DNA from: Halococcus salifodinae DSM 8989
GTDB taxonomy: Archaea; Halobacteriota; Halobacteria; Halobacteriales; Halococcaceae
DNA length: 47,314 bases
NCBI RefSeq assembly: GCF_000336935.1
Contig: NZ_AOME01000080.1
Span: 27,899-75,212 of the forward strand
Direction of reading: 5' to 3'
Shown: piece by piece, positions 26,285 to 34,097 of the stretch
Layout of the letters: each line of letters starts with the position of its first letter
How positions within the stretch are numbered: the first letter of the stretch is position 1
Notes under the pieces: generated by a model
Databases searched by the model: none
The model's input: the letters and a program-made list of their open reading frames with translations, nothing else
Told to the model about the DNA's origin: nothing
Translations under genes and position numbers: made by a program

Positions 26285-26488
26285 ATGGTGGAATACACCT
26301 TCCAAGTAGCCGATATGAACTGCCGAGGCTGTGAAAACATGCTCCGAGAAGGGGTTACCAGCTTGCAAGGCATCGCGACCGTCGAGACTGACTCGCCAAC
26401 GAACACGCTCGTCGCGCGCGGCGAGTCGGGGATGGAAGACCGCGTTCGGCAGGCGATCGCCGAGCACGGCTACAGCGTCGCGGAGTAG
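26285..26488 (+). CDS. HMA-domain metal-binding protein
   Basis: 67 residues, one HMA domain with the site DMNCRGC (C13, C16). Asn replaces the usual Thr/Ser before the first Cys, and the closing strand is HGYSVAE. Probably a cytoplasmic Cu(I) or other soft-metal chaperone. It lies 51 nt upstream of the DUF2182 gene on the same strand, implying a shared role. Confidence 0.85.
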   Translation: MVEYTFQVADMNCRGCENMLREGVTSLQGIATVETDSPTNTLVARGESGMEDRVRQAIAEHGYSVAE

Positions 26489-26539
26489 CCGGAGCCGCGC
26501 TGTTCGAACAGGAATCAGCAGTTCGTTCACTATCCAATC

Positions 26540-27394
26540 ATGAGTGTCAGTACCGAAATCGCGGACAGGGTGAAGAACGGCGTCGGCCAGTTCGAGATCG
26601 ATTTCGACCGCACGACCACGACCGTGGTCGCCATGATCGGCCTCGACGTGCTCTGGTGGGTCATGCTGTACAACGGGAACGTCCCGATGCCGGGGATGAC
26701 GTGGCTGATGGAGCAGGCCATCCCGATGGCTACGCCGGGGGCGATGGAACTCGGTGTTTTCCACGTCGGAACGCTCGGTGCGATCGTGGGGTACGTCTCG
26801 ATGTGGGGCGTGATGATGTGGGCGATGATGCACCCCGCAATGCTCCGATTCACTCGGGAGTACGCCGCTGCGTACCAGGGGTCAGCGGTCGGGGCGACGA
26901 CGGCGGTGACGGCGTTTCTCGCGAGCTATCACCTCGTCTGGGCGCTCTCCGGCGTGATCCCGCTCGGGTTCCACGCGATACTGCCGGGTGGGATCTACGG
27001 GTTCACGCAAGCACACACCCACCTCGTCATCGGCGGCGTGCTCGTGCTCACCGGTCTGTACCAGCTCTCGTCGTTCAAGCGGTGTCGACTTCGGGCGTGC
27101 TGTGCGCGTATCGACCCGCACAGTCAGGGCGTCATGGTGGCGTTGAAGAAGGGGTTCGATCACGGGATCAGCTGCGTGTTGATCTGTCTCGGCCCCTTCT
27201 TCCTGCTCATGCCGTTTTTCGGCGAGATGAACTTCTTCTGGATGGTCGCACTCACCGGCCTTGCCACCATCGAACGCCTGCCCGACTGGGGACGTGAGCT
27301 GGCGATCGCGACGGGGATCGTCGCCTTGCTGGCCGGAGTGGGTGTGCTTGTCCTCCAGCCGGATCTTCCGATCGCGTTCACCATGTCGATGTGA
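26540..27394 (+). CDS. DUF2182 integral membrane, predicted metal-binding protein
   Basis: 284 residues, about seven TM helices. Family hallmarks are the Met-rich helix MWGVMMWAMMHPAML (M92, M93, M96, M97, H98), the loop GLYQLSSFKRCRLRACC (C182, C187, C188), the GFDHGISCVLICLG helix (C212, C216), and a late Met/Trp helix with an Glu-Arg pair. Met, Cys and His inside membrane helices suggest soft-metal transport or delivery. It is bracketed by an HMA protein and a Cys-tailed membrane protein. The biochemical role of DUF2182 is not established. Confidence 0.85.
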   Translation: MSVSTEIADRVKNGVGQFEIDFDRTTTTVVAMIGLDVLWWVMLYNGNVPMPGMTWLMEQAIPMATPGAMELGVFHVGTLGAIVGYVSMWGVMMWAMMHPAMLRFTREYAAAYQGSAVGATTAVTAFLASYHLVWALSGVIPLGFHAILPGGIYGFTQAHTHLVIGGVLVLTGLYQLSSFKRCRLRACCARIDPHSQGVMVALKKGFDHGISCVLICLGPFFLLMPFFGEMNFFWMVALTGLATIERLPDWGRELAIATGIVALLAGVGVLVLQPDLPIAFTMSM

Positions 27395-27395
27395 G

Positions 27396-27605
27396 ATGAA
27401 CGGGATTCACGAACGACCGATCGTGCGGATTGTGGTGGGCGGGATCGCTACTGGATTGTTCGTCCTGTTCGGGTTCGCTGCGGTCGGCTATCTGCTGTCG
27501 GGCGACGCGTTCGGCGTAGTGACGCTGAACGTCGGTCTCGCGGTGGTCACCGGCGCGCTTGCTTGCCACGAGTTTCGCGCGTTCGATCGCTGTTGCAACC
27601 GATAG
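27396..27605 (+). CDS. Small two-TM protein with Cys-rich tail
   Basis: 69 residues beginning one base after the DUF2182 stop, so translationally coupled. Two TM helices (about residues 10-32 and 38-56) are followed by the short tail [13 protein letters not shown] with three Cys and one His. The tail could bind a soft metal and receive it from DUF2182. No recognised family. Confidence 0.7.
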   Translation: MNGIHERPIVRIVVGGIATGLFVLFGFAAVGYLLSGDAFGVVTLNVGLAVVTGALACHEFRAFDRCCNR

Positions 27606-27762
27606 CATCAGCCGTCCCTCCGCTTCGCTGGCGATCGCTTCCCCGACTGCCGAAACGGCGCTGCTACGAGCAGCGTTCGTGGGTAGCGGCCCGATGTCGG
27701 ACACACCGAGCCTGCGGTGGCGAACCCGAAGGGACAAGACGCTGGCTACCGTCCCGTCGGCC

Positions 27763-28176
27763 ATGTTCGGAGGAGGCGGCGGGATGAACCCGCGCAAGCT
27801 GAATCAGATGATGGAACAGATGGGCATCGATATCGAGGAGCTCGATGCCGAAGAGATCGTGATCCGCACCGGCGACGAGGAGCTCGTCTTCGACCAGCCC
27901 GACGTCCAGCGAATGGACGCCCAGGGCCAGGCGACCTACACCATCACCGGTGAGCCCGAAACGCGGCCGGCTGGCGGTGGCGAAGAGGCGACGCCGCTCG
28001 GAGCCGGCGACGACGGCGGGAGCAGCGGCGATGGCGACGAGAACGGTGGCGACGTGATCCCCGAGGAAGACGTCGGGATCGTGTCCCAGCGTACCGGCGC
28101 GAGCGAGGACGACGCGCGCGAGGCACTCGAAGCGACTGACGGTGACCTCGCGGCCGCCGTCTCGCGGCTGGAGTGA
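27763..28176 (+). CDS. nac: Nascent polypeptide-associated complex alpha homologue
   Basis: 137 residues. A Gly-rich N-terminus ([21 protein letters not shown]) leads into the NAC domain (about 12-65) with the [14 protein letters not shown] strand pair. An acidic low-complexity linker and a C-terminal UBA domain (about 97-137) with [20 protein letters not shown] follow. Archaeal NAC is a homodimer that binds nascent chains at the ribosome exit tunnel. Its stop overlaps the trmI GTG by 4 nt, an arrangement common in archaea. Confidence 0.95.
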   Translation: MFGGGGGMNPRKLNQMMEQMGIDIEELDAEEIVIRTGDEELVFDQPDVQRMDAQGQATYTITGEPETRPAGGGEEATPLGAGDDGGSSGDGDENGGDVIPEEDVGIVSQRTGASEDDAREALEATDGDLAAAVSRLE

Positions 28177-28934
28177 CCGCCGTTCTGCTGGTCACCGACG
28201 ACCGCGAGTATCTCCGCGAGCCGGGCGAGACCCTCGAAACCGATCTCGGCGTGCTCGACGTACCCGACGACGTCGAGCCCGGTGAGGCCCTCGAAACGCA
28301 CCTCGGGACCGAGTTCCGGGTGCGGGAGCTCCGCGGCCCCGACCTGTTCAATCACTTCGATCGCACCGGCGCACCGATGATGCCCCGAGACATCGGGCTG
28401 ATTGCGGGCCACACCGGCGTCGCGACCGGCGATTGCGTGCTCGACGCCGGGACCGGAACCGGCGTGCTCGCCGCGTATCTCGCGCGGGCTGGTGCGTCGG
28501 TGGTGACCTATGAACAGGACCCCGAGTTCGCCGACGTGGCGCGCGAGAACATGGCGCTCGCCGGCGTCGCCGGGGCGGAGTCGGAGGACGAAGCCGAGTC
28601 GACTCCCGAGCCAGGTAGCGCTGCGGTCCGGGCCGGTGACGTGCTCGACGAACTCGACGACCTCTCGGGGTTCGATCTCGTGACCCTCGACACCGCCGAC
28701 GCGCCGGCGGTGGTCGAGCACGCGCCGGAGCTGCTGGTTCCGGGCGGGTTCCTCGCGGTCTACTCGCCGTTCGTTGAGGATTCTCGCGCGGTCGTCGAGA
28801 GTGCCCGCGAGGCCGGTCTCGCCGTCGAGACCTACGAGACCATCCAGCGTGAGATGGATTTCGACGAGCGCGGCACCCGTCCCTCGACCGCCGGCGTCGG
28901 CCACACCGGCTATCTCGTGTTCGGCCGGAACTAA
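28173..28934 (+). CDS. trmI: tRNA (adenine-N1)-methyltransferase TrmI
   Basis: 253 residues from GTG 28173 (4-nt overlap with nac). An N-terminal beta domain precedes a Rossmann methyltransferase with the SAM motif [15 protein letters not shown], an acidic loop end YEQDPEF, and motif LVTLDTADA. The entrance segment [19 protein letters not shown] is characteristic of TrmI, which makes m1A in the T-loop (57/58) of tRNA. It acts as a cytoplasmic tetramer. Confidence 0.93.
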   Translation: MTAVLLVTDDREYLREPGETLETDLGVLDVPDDVEPGEALETHLGTEFRVRELRGPDLFNHFDRTGAPMMPRDIGLIAGHTGVATGDCVLDAGTGTGVLAAYLARAGASVVTYEQDPEFADVARENMALAGVAGAESEDEAESTPEPGSAAVRAGDVLDELDDLSGFDLVTLDTADAPAVVEHAPELLVPGGFLAVYSPFVEDSRAVVESAREAGLAVETYETIQREMDFDERGTRPSTAGVGHTGYLVFGRN

Positions 28935-28994
28935 CGGCCAGTTCTTCGGTTATCTGGGGCTATAAGCCCGTCACACCCCGAGCGAAGGTGGACC

Positions 28995-29210
28995 ATGAGT
29001 GAATCCGAACCCGAGGAGCGACTGGACGAGACGACGACGTGGCCCGAACTCGCGATCGGACTCTACGACCGGTTGACCGGCCGCGGCGCGGAGATCACCT
29101 ACGAGTTCGAGGAGATGGAGGTCGCAGTACCGTCGAAAGCCGGCGAGGACGCCGACCACGCCCACTGGCACGTCGACGGAACGCTTCGGATCACGACGCG
29201 CGAGCCGTAG
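28995..29210 (+). CDS. Small acidic protein, unknown
   Basis: 71 residues, Glu-rich, no membrane segment; ends in two predicted beta strands (MEVAVPSK, HWHVDGTLRITT). It lies 60 nt downstream of trmI and 2 nt upstream of the next GTG, so co-transcribed. Probably a haloarchaeal conserved hypothetical. Confidence 0.7.
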   Translation: MSESEPEERLDETTTWPELAIGLYDRLTGRGAEITYEFEEMEVAVPSKAGEDADHAHWHVDGTLRITTREP

Positions 29211-29212
29211 CC

Positions 29213-29590
29213 GTGAACGCCTCGCGCGCGCTCGTGGCGATCGCTGACGAGGACCTCGCGCCGCTCGACGTGAGTGCCGACCTCGCGGTGTCGATCGACG
29301 GCCACGAGGTCACGATCGAAGCCGCCACCGACCGGCTTCACGTCGCGGTGCCGACGGTTGGAGTCGCGGCGACGCTGGTTCGGCGAGCGCGTGGTGTGCT
29401 TCCTGAGGCGGCGCGGGTGCTCGCGGCGGCCGACCTGACCGCAGTGGTGCGGGTGCGTGGGACGGTCGTGGCCGTCCTCGGCGCGGAGGCGCGTCCCGGT
29501 CGGCTCGGCGAGCGACTCGACGCGCCCCTTCAGGTCAGCGCCGACGGCGCGCTCACGGCGGCGATCCGCGAGGCGCTGTCGACGCGGTGA
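29213..29590 (+). CDS. Small soluble protein, unknown
   Basis: 125 residues from GTG 29213, two bases after the upstream stop. Alternating short strands and helices with repeated Ala/Val; central RRARGVLPEAARVLAAADLT helix. No motif recognised. The start is supported by the tight spacing. Confidence 0.6.
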   Translation: MNASRALVAIADEDLAPLDVSADLAVSIDGHEVTIEAATDRLHVAVPTVGVAATLVRRARGVLPEAARVLAAADLTAVVRVRGTVVAVLGAEARPGRLGERLDAPLQVSADGALTAAIREALSTR

Positions 29591-29623
29591 TCGGCTGTGG
29601 AGACAGCTGACCGCACAGCCGCT

Positions 29624-30226
29624 CTACTTGACGGCCCGTAACAGTTCGAGCAGTTCCTCACGGTCGGCAGCCGGATCGAACGTGTACTCGACGCCGAGCA
29701 CCGCGAGCAGCGCGTCGAACCCCTGTTTTGGGTAGGCCCCGCCAGCTATCCGGAACGATCCCTCGTGAATCCAGACGGCCAGCCACGCCTCGATCGCGAT
29801 CTCGCCGTCGTAGTCGCTCGTTGCTATGGCGTGGCGCGCGGTGTACTTCGTGAGGCGAGCGCGGTCGCCGCTCTCGGTCCACATTCGCTCGGTGCGGCTG
29901 CGGTCGATGGCGCGGAACCCACGGTCTTCGAGCCTGTCGACGAACGCGCGGCGCGCTTCGGCGACCACGGTGGGACGGATCATCGCCGGTCCGACGCCGG
30001 CCGCGAGCGGCGGGCGGAAGGTGAGTCGCGTGGCGAAGAAAAACCGCCACGGGCCGTCGAGGCCGCCGTCGGACGCCGTCTCGATCGCGTCGCGCCGGTT
30101 AGCGTCCTCGTAGACGAGCGTGTGGCCCTCGACCCGGACAGCGGAAAGCTGGAACACCGTCTCGGTGGAGTCCTCGGCGCGCTCCCACCCGCCCTCCGCG
30201 AGGCGTTCGTCGGGAACCGACGGCAT
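29624..30226 (-). CDS. Conserved-looking soluble protein, unknown
   Basis: 200 residues, no signal peptide or TM. Long beta-rich stretches (HTLVYEDANRRDAIETAS; WRFFFATRLTFRPPL) and an Arg-rich middle containing DRLEDRGFRAIDRSRTERM suggest a START or SRPBCC-like fold, but this is weak. It converges on the previous operon and ends beside the repeat region. Confidence 0.6.
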   Translation of the reverse strand: MPSVPDERLAEGGWERAEDSTETVFQLSAVRVEGHTLVYEDANRRDAIETASDGGLDGPWRFFFATRLTFRPPLAAGVGPAMIRPTVVAEARRAFVDRLEDRGFRAIDRSRTERMWTESGDRARLTKYTARHAIATSDYDGEIAIEAWLAVWIHEGSFRIAGGAYPKQGFDALLAVLGVEYTFDPAADREELLELLRAVK

Positions 30227-30413
30227 TGGTGATGGTGCTACGCGCCGAGTGCTCTTGAAGGTCGGCGGTGGCCGCGGTGCGGTTGCGGTCGTGTGGTTGC
30301 GGTGGCGGCCGTGCGGTTGCGGTGCGGACCTGGCGGATGAAGGGCGAAGCGCGCGAGCGACCGCAGGGAGCGAGTAGCGAACGGAGTGAGCGCGTGCTGA
30401 GGGCTTCGACGGA
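30227..30413. repeat. Degenerate tandem GCGGTTGCGGTG repeats
   Basis: Bases about 30265-30330 contain several imperfect copies of a 12-nt unit GCGGTTGCGGTG. They merge into the GAGCGA/GCGAAG-rich sequence that leads to the inverted repeat. No coding character; frames here are Arg/Gly-rich. Confidence 0.6.
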
Positions 30414-30534
30414 GCGGTTGCGGTGGCGGGGCGGTTCCTCGGAGGATCGAGGGCGAGGCCCGTAGGGCCAAGGGCTCGGGCGGTGCTGTGCGGGGCGGTT
30501 GCGGGGAGCGCCAGCAGTTCTACCGCGAGTGAGC
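30414..30534 (+). repeat. 121-bp intergenic repeat, copy A
   Basis: Reverse complement of copy B (32521-32641), 119 of 121 positions identical; the two differences are A/G in GGGCC(A/G)AGGG and G/C in GCGG(G/C)GAGCG. Not coding. With copy B it brackets the TFIIS-like and MFS genes. Confidence 0.95.
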
Positions 30535-30540
30535 GTCGAG

Positions 30541-30628
30541 CGGCGCTACGCGCCGCTGACCGTTCGAGCGGGCCTTCGGCCCGCGAGAAGAAAGCGAACG
30601 AGCGGGCCGAGGAACCCCCGAAGGGGGT
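30541..30628. repeat. Run of short hairpins next to repeat A
   Basis: Three near-perfect short hairpins: CGGCG-CTACG-CGCCG (30541-30555), GCGGGCC-TTC-GGCCCGC (30569-30585), ACCCCC-GAA-GGGGGT (30614-30628). They resemble the array at 43.5 kb; the 15-mer at 30541 recurs exactly at 43472. Confidence 0.75.
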
Positions 30629-30700
30629 GACGACGGCTTTTGATCCACATTTTGCCAGCGGAGCGAGCGTTAGCGAGCGGAGCGTAGCAAAAGGTGGGGG

Positions 30701-30961
30701 CTAGTGATCGTCCTCGCGCCAGCTGTGCTCGCACTCGGTACAGACGAAAAACCGGGTTTCGGACTCGTCGGCCGCCCGGATCTGCTGCATGTACCAGTAC
30801 GCGCGGTCGTTGTCACACTCGGGACACTCGACGTCGGTCGTCGGCAGGCCCCGGTCCTCGGCGTCGGTGACGTCGATGATCTCGGACTGTTCTTGTGACT
30901 CGGTGGTGCCAGTCTCGCCGGTGATCTCCTCGAAGAGATCGGCGTATTCGTCGTCTGCCAT
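30701..30961 (-). CDS. TFIIS-like RNA polymerase factor lacking the N-terminal ribbon
   Basis: 86 residues. The C-terminal zinc ribbon has C46-x2-C49 and C74-x2-C77 with the acidic dipeptide D65-E66 in the hairpin. This is the TFIIS/TFS site that stimulates RNA polymerase transcript cleavage. Archaeal TFS is normally about 105-115 residues with a second, N-terminal ribbon; here that part is replaced by an acidic segment. A paralogue rather than the main TFS is likely. The gene lies inside the inverted-repeat bracket. Confidence 0.85.
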   Translation of the reverse strand: MADDEYADLFEEITGETGTTESQEQSEIIDVTDAEDRGLPTTDVECPECDNDRAYWYMQQIRAADESETRFFVCTECEHSWREDDH

Positions 30962-31010
30962 GATGGAATCACGCGCTGAGCGCGGTCGCTCGCGGTTGGT
31001 TCCTCAGCGG

Positions 31011-31016
31011 TTTAAA
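31011..31016 (-). promoter_or_regulatory. TATA box of the TFS-like gene
   Basis: TTTAAA on the minus strand 50 nt before ATG 30961, placing the transcript start about 25 nt upstream of the ATG. Confidence 0.5.
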
Positions 31017-31077
31017 TCGACTGGGTTCCGTGCCACGAAGCAAACTGTGATAGGTTCGCAGGGCGTGGCGTCGGTAG

Positions 31078-32427
31078 ATGGTTTTTCGACGCTTGTGGGA
31101 GTGGTTTCGCGCCACGTTCCTCGGCACCGACCGCCGGGTGCTCGTGCTCGCGCTCGCTCGGATGGCCGACTCGATCGCGAACTCTTTTCTCATCGTGGTG
31201 TTGCCGCTCTATCTCGCCAGCGGGCAGATTCCGATCGAAGGGTTGGTCGGCATCGAGGTGGGTCCGATCACGGTGTCGGAGGAGCTCCTCATCGGGATCG
31301 TGCTCTCGCTGTTCGGCTTTCTCAACAGCCTCGGCCAGCCGTTCACTGGTCGGCTGTCGGATCGAACCGGTCGACGCCGGCCGTTCATCCTCGGCGGACT
31401 CGCACTGCTCGGGGTCGCGAGCGCCGCCTACGCGTTCGTCGACAACTACTACGCGGTCGTCGCCTTCCGGATGCTCCAGGGACTCGGCGCGGCGCTCACC
31501 ATCCCGGCGACGGTCGCGCTGGTGAACGAGCTCGCGACCTCGGTCGATCGGGGCGAGAACTTCGGCGTGTTCAACACCTTCCGGCTGCTCGGCTTCGGCC
31601 TCGGACCGATCGTCGCCGGCGTCCTCATCACCGGCGGACTGTCCGGGACGAGCGTCGTCACGTATCGACTGTTCGGCACGACGGTTTCCGGCTTCGAGGC
31701 TGCGTTCGCCGTCGCCGTTCTCGGCGCGGCGGTGAGTTTCGCTCTGGTGACGCTGCTGGTTTCGGACCCGCCGGAGACCGAGGCCGCCGCCGGCGAGGAT
31801 CTCTCGGTGGCGATCCGCGATCCGACCGGCGAGCACCTCTTCGATCCGGTGTTCACCCTCGGCCTCGCCACGCTCTTCATGGCCATCGGCATCGGCCTCT
31901 TCGCGACGCTTCAGGAGTTGATCAACAGCCGACTCGACCAGGGACCGTTCCTGTTCAGTGTCGAGTTCGCCGCCGTGGTCATCGCGAACGTCGTTCTTCA
32001 GGTTCCGATCGGCCAGGCGAGCGACCGCTACGGCCGCCGCCCGTTCATCGTCGCCGGATTCGTCCTGCTCGTCCCCACGACGTTCGTTCAAGGGATCGTG
32101 ACCGAACCCCTGCTGATGATCGCCGTCCGGCTCGGCCAGGGCGTGGCGGTGGCGATGGTGTTCGCACCGGCACTCGCGCTCGCGGGCGATCTCGCTGGCG
32201 AGGGTCAGTCGGGCACGCAGCTCTCGATCCTCACGATGGCGTTCGGGCTCGGCGTCGCCATCGGCCCGCTCGCCTCCGGCTTTCTCGTCGGGTTCGGGTT
32301 CGTCTACCCCTTCGCGTTCGGGGCCGTGCTCGCGGCGATCGGCCTCGTGTTCGTCTACACTCAAGTCGAGGAGACGGTCTCCGATACCGCCGCGCCAGGT
32401 GGCGACATCGTCCCGCAGGACGACTAA
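31078..32427 (+). CDS. MFS transporter
   Basis: 449 residues, twelve TM helices. Loop 2-3 carries GRLSDRTGRRRPFILGG, the MFS signature, and the second half repeats it as GQASDRYGRRPFIVAG. The intact double signature indicates a proton-coupled antiporter-like member (DHA/tetracycline group). It is bracketed by the 121-bp inverted repeats and diverges from the TFS-like gene. Substrate unknown. Confidence 0.92.
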   Translation: MVFRRLWEWFRATFLGTDRRVLVLALARMADSIANSFLIVVLPLYLASGQIPIEGLVGIEVGPITVSEELLIGIVLSLFGFLNSLGQPFTGRLSDRTGRRRPFILGGLALLGVASAAYAFVDNYYAVVAFRMLQGLGAALTIPATVALVNELATSVDRGENFGVFNTFRLLGFGLGPIVAGVLITGGLSGTSVVTYRLFGTTVSGFEAAFAVAVLGAAVSFALVTLLVSDPPETEAAAGEDLSVAIRDPTGEHLFDPVFTLGLATLFMAIGIGLFATLQELINSRLDQGPFLFSVEFAAVVIANVVLQVPIGQASDRYGRRPFIVAGFVLLVPTTFVQGIVTEPLLMIAVRLGQGVAVAMVFAPALALAGDLAGEGQSGTQLSILTMAFGLGVAIGPLASGFLVGFGFVYPFAFGAVLAAIGLVFVYTQVEETVSDTAAPGGDIVPQDD

Positions 32428-32436
32428 CCACCCACG

Positions 32437-32501
32437 TTTTTAGACGGGGGAATCGCGCCCTTCGGGCGCTCAACCCCCGACCAAAAACCTGGACCAAAAA
32501 A
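32437..32501. terminator. Two-tier hairpin with T/A-runs, likely bidirectional terminator
   Basis: Ten bases after the MFS stop comes a T5 run. Then a nested hairpin follows, with outer stem CGGGGG/CCCCCG (32445-32450, 32474-32479) and inner stem GCGCCC-TTC-GGGCGC (32455-32469). After it A5 and A6 runs (to 32501) read as U-tracts on the minus strand, fitting termination of the converging enoyl-CoA hydratase gene. Confidence 0.5.
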
Positions 32502-32520
32502 GCCGCTCGTTCGCCTGACG

Positions 32521-32641
32521 GCTCACTCGCGGTAGAACTGCTGGCGCTCGCCGCAACCGCCCCGCACAGCACCGCCCGAGCCCTCGGCCCTACGGGCCTC
32601 GCCCTCGATCCTCCGAGGAACCGCCCCGCCACCGCAACCGC
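32521..32641 (-). repeat. 121-bp intergenic repeat, copy B (inverted)
   Basis: Inverted copy of 30414-30534, differing at 2 of 121 positions. It lies between the convergent MFS and enoyl-CoA hydratase genes. Not coding. Confidence 0.95.
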
Positions 32642-32696
32642 ACCGCTGCCGCAGTCAAAAACCAACGATCGCCGTCAAAACGTCGTATGGTCGCTG

Positions 32697-33464
32697 TTAC
32701 TCGAACTCGGGTTCTCGATCCTCGACGAACGCAGCCATTCCTTCGCGCTGGTCGTCAGTACCGAAGAGGCCGCTCCACGCCCGGCGCTCGTAGGTCAGCC
32801 CGGCCGACTGGTGTGTCTCGTGGACCTGGTTCATGGCCTCTTTCGCGGCCTGAAGCGCGTGTTTCGGCTTTGCGGCGAGTTCGGCGGCCATCCCGGCGAC
32901 GTGATCGTCGAGTTCGTCGTGCGCCACGACCTCACCGACGAGCCCGTGCTGGTGGGCGTCCTGGGCGTCGACGCGCTCGCCGAAGAACACCAGCCGGCGG
33001 GCGAGTTCGTCGCCGACCAGCCGCGAGAGGCGCTGGGTCCCGCCCCAGCCAGGGACGATCCCGAGATCGATCTCGGTCTGGCCGAGGACGGCGTTCTCGG
33101 CGGCCACTCGGAGGTCACAGGCAAGCGCGAGCTCACAGCCACCACCGAAGGCGTAGCCGTTGATCGCGGCGATCACCGGGGCGGGGAACGTCTCGATCGC
33201 GTCGGTCACCCGATGGCCGAGTTCGGCGTAGGCCTGCGCCTCCGCGACCGAGAGCTCAGCCATGTACGCGATGTCCGCGCCCGCGACGAACGCGTCATCG
33301 CCCGTTCCCGTGAGAACGAGCGCGCGGGCGTCCTGGGCCTCCACCAACGCCTCCTCCAGCGCTTCGAGGGTGTCGGTGTTGAGCGCGTTCAGCCGATCGG
33401 GGCGGTCGACGGTGATCGTCGCCACACCGTCCTCGCGGTCGAGATCGATCGTATCCCACGACAT
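32697..33464 (-). CDS. Enoyl-CoA hydratase/isomerase (crotonase family)
   Basis: 255 residues. The oxyanion-hole motifs are AFVAGADIAYM and INGYAFGGGCELALACDLRVA, with catalytic Glu in TEIDLGIVPGWGGTQRL. GGGCE plus the later Glu matches crotonase-type hydratases, which add water to 2-enoyl-CoA in the cytoplasm. ATG 33464 aligns with the family start (MSWDTIDLDREDGVATITVD). It is monocistronic. Confidence 0.93.
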   Translation of the reverse strand: MSWDTIDLDREDGVATITVDRPDRLNALNTDTLEALEEALVEAQDARALVLTGTGDDAFVAGADIAYMAELSVAEAQAYAELGHRVTDAIETFPAPVIAAINGYAFGGGCELALACDLRVAAENAVLGQTEIDLGIVPGWGGTQRLSRLVGDELARRLVFFGERVDAQDAHQHGLVGEVVAHDELDDHVAGMAAELAAKPKHALQAAKEAMNQVHETHQSAGLTYERRAWSGLFGTDDQREGMAAFVEDREPEFE

Positions 33465-33527
33465 GCGCCGGTCGAGGATCGGCAGCCACAAATCGTTTCG
33501 CAGTCCACACCGATCACCGAAAGCGGA

Positions 33528-34097
33528 TCAGTCTCTCACCAGCCGAAGGATCGACAGCGTCTCGAACGGGAACGGGTCCTCGGTGACGGTCTCGCTTGCG
33601 AACCCCTCGGCTGCGGCGTGGTCGACGATCGTCTCGACGCCAGCGAGGCTACTCACGAGCAAGAGGACTCGTCCATCGGGCGCGAGCACGCGACCGACAT
33701 CCGCGAGGAACGGTTCGATGACCGCTCGCCCGGTCTCGCCACCCGACAGCGCCACCCCCATCCAGTCGTCAGCCGCCTCGTCGGGCTCGGTCGGGAGATA
33801 GGGTGGATTGAACGTCACGAGATCGAACGCATCGGCCGCGAACGCGGTCGTGAGATCCGCTCGAACGGCGTCGATCCCTGCCTCACGAGCCTGCCGGCAG
33901 GCGTGGGGGTTTCGATCGACACCCACGACCTGCGCTCCGGCCGCTTGCATCTGCGCTGCGACGTAGCCCGATCCCGTACCGACATCGAGCGCGCGGTCGG
34001 TCGCCGTGACGTCGGCCGTCGCTGCGGTCGCGAGGAGATCGGAGTCCTCGGCGGGTTGGTACACGTCGTCGCGTTCGCGGCGGTCGTCGAGCCCCAT
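33528..34097 (-). CDS. HemK2/Mtq2-type N5-glutamine methyltransferase
   Basis: 189 residues. The N-terminal VYQPAEDSDLL and SAM motif LDVGTGSGYVAAQM precede the catalytic NPPYLP that methylates Gln or Asn amides. Short length and VYxPAEDSxLL match the archaeal/eukaryal HemK2 group that modifies the GGQ loop of aRF1. Its ATG overlaps the stop of the mechanosensitive channel by one base. Confidence 0.9.
   Translation of the reverse strand: MGLDDRRERDDVYQPAEDSDLLATAATADVTATDRALDVGTGSGYVAAQMQAAGAQVVGVDRNPHACRQAREAGIDAVRADLTTAFAADAFDLVTFNPPYLPTEPDEAADDWMGVALSGGETGRAVIEPFLADVGRVLAPDGRVLLLVSSLAGVETIVDHAAAEGFASETVTEDPFPFETLSILRLVRD

Noticed and set aside
30423..30704. Arg/Gly-rich frame in repeat A, whose peptide recurs from repeat B
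   Set aside because: The shared peptide follows from the DNA repeat; composition is basic, not the acidic bias of neighbours, and frames run through hairpins.
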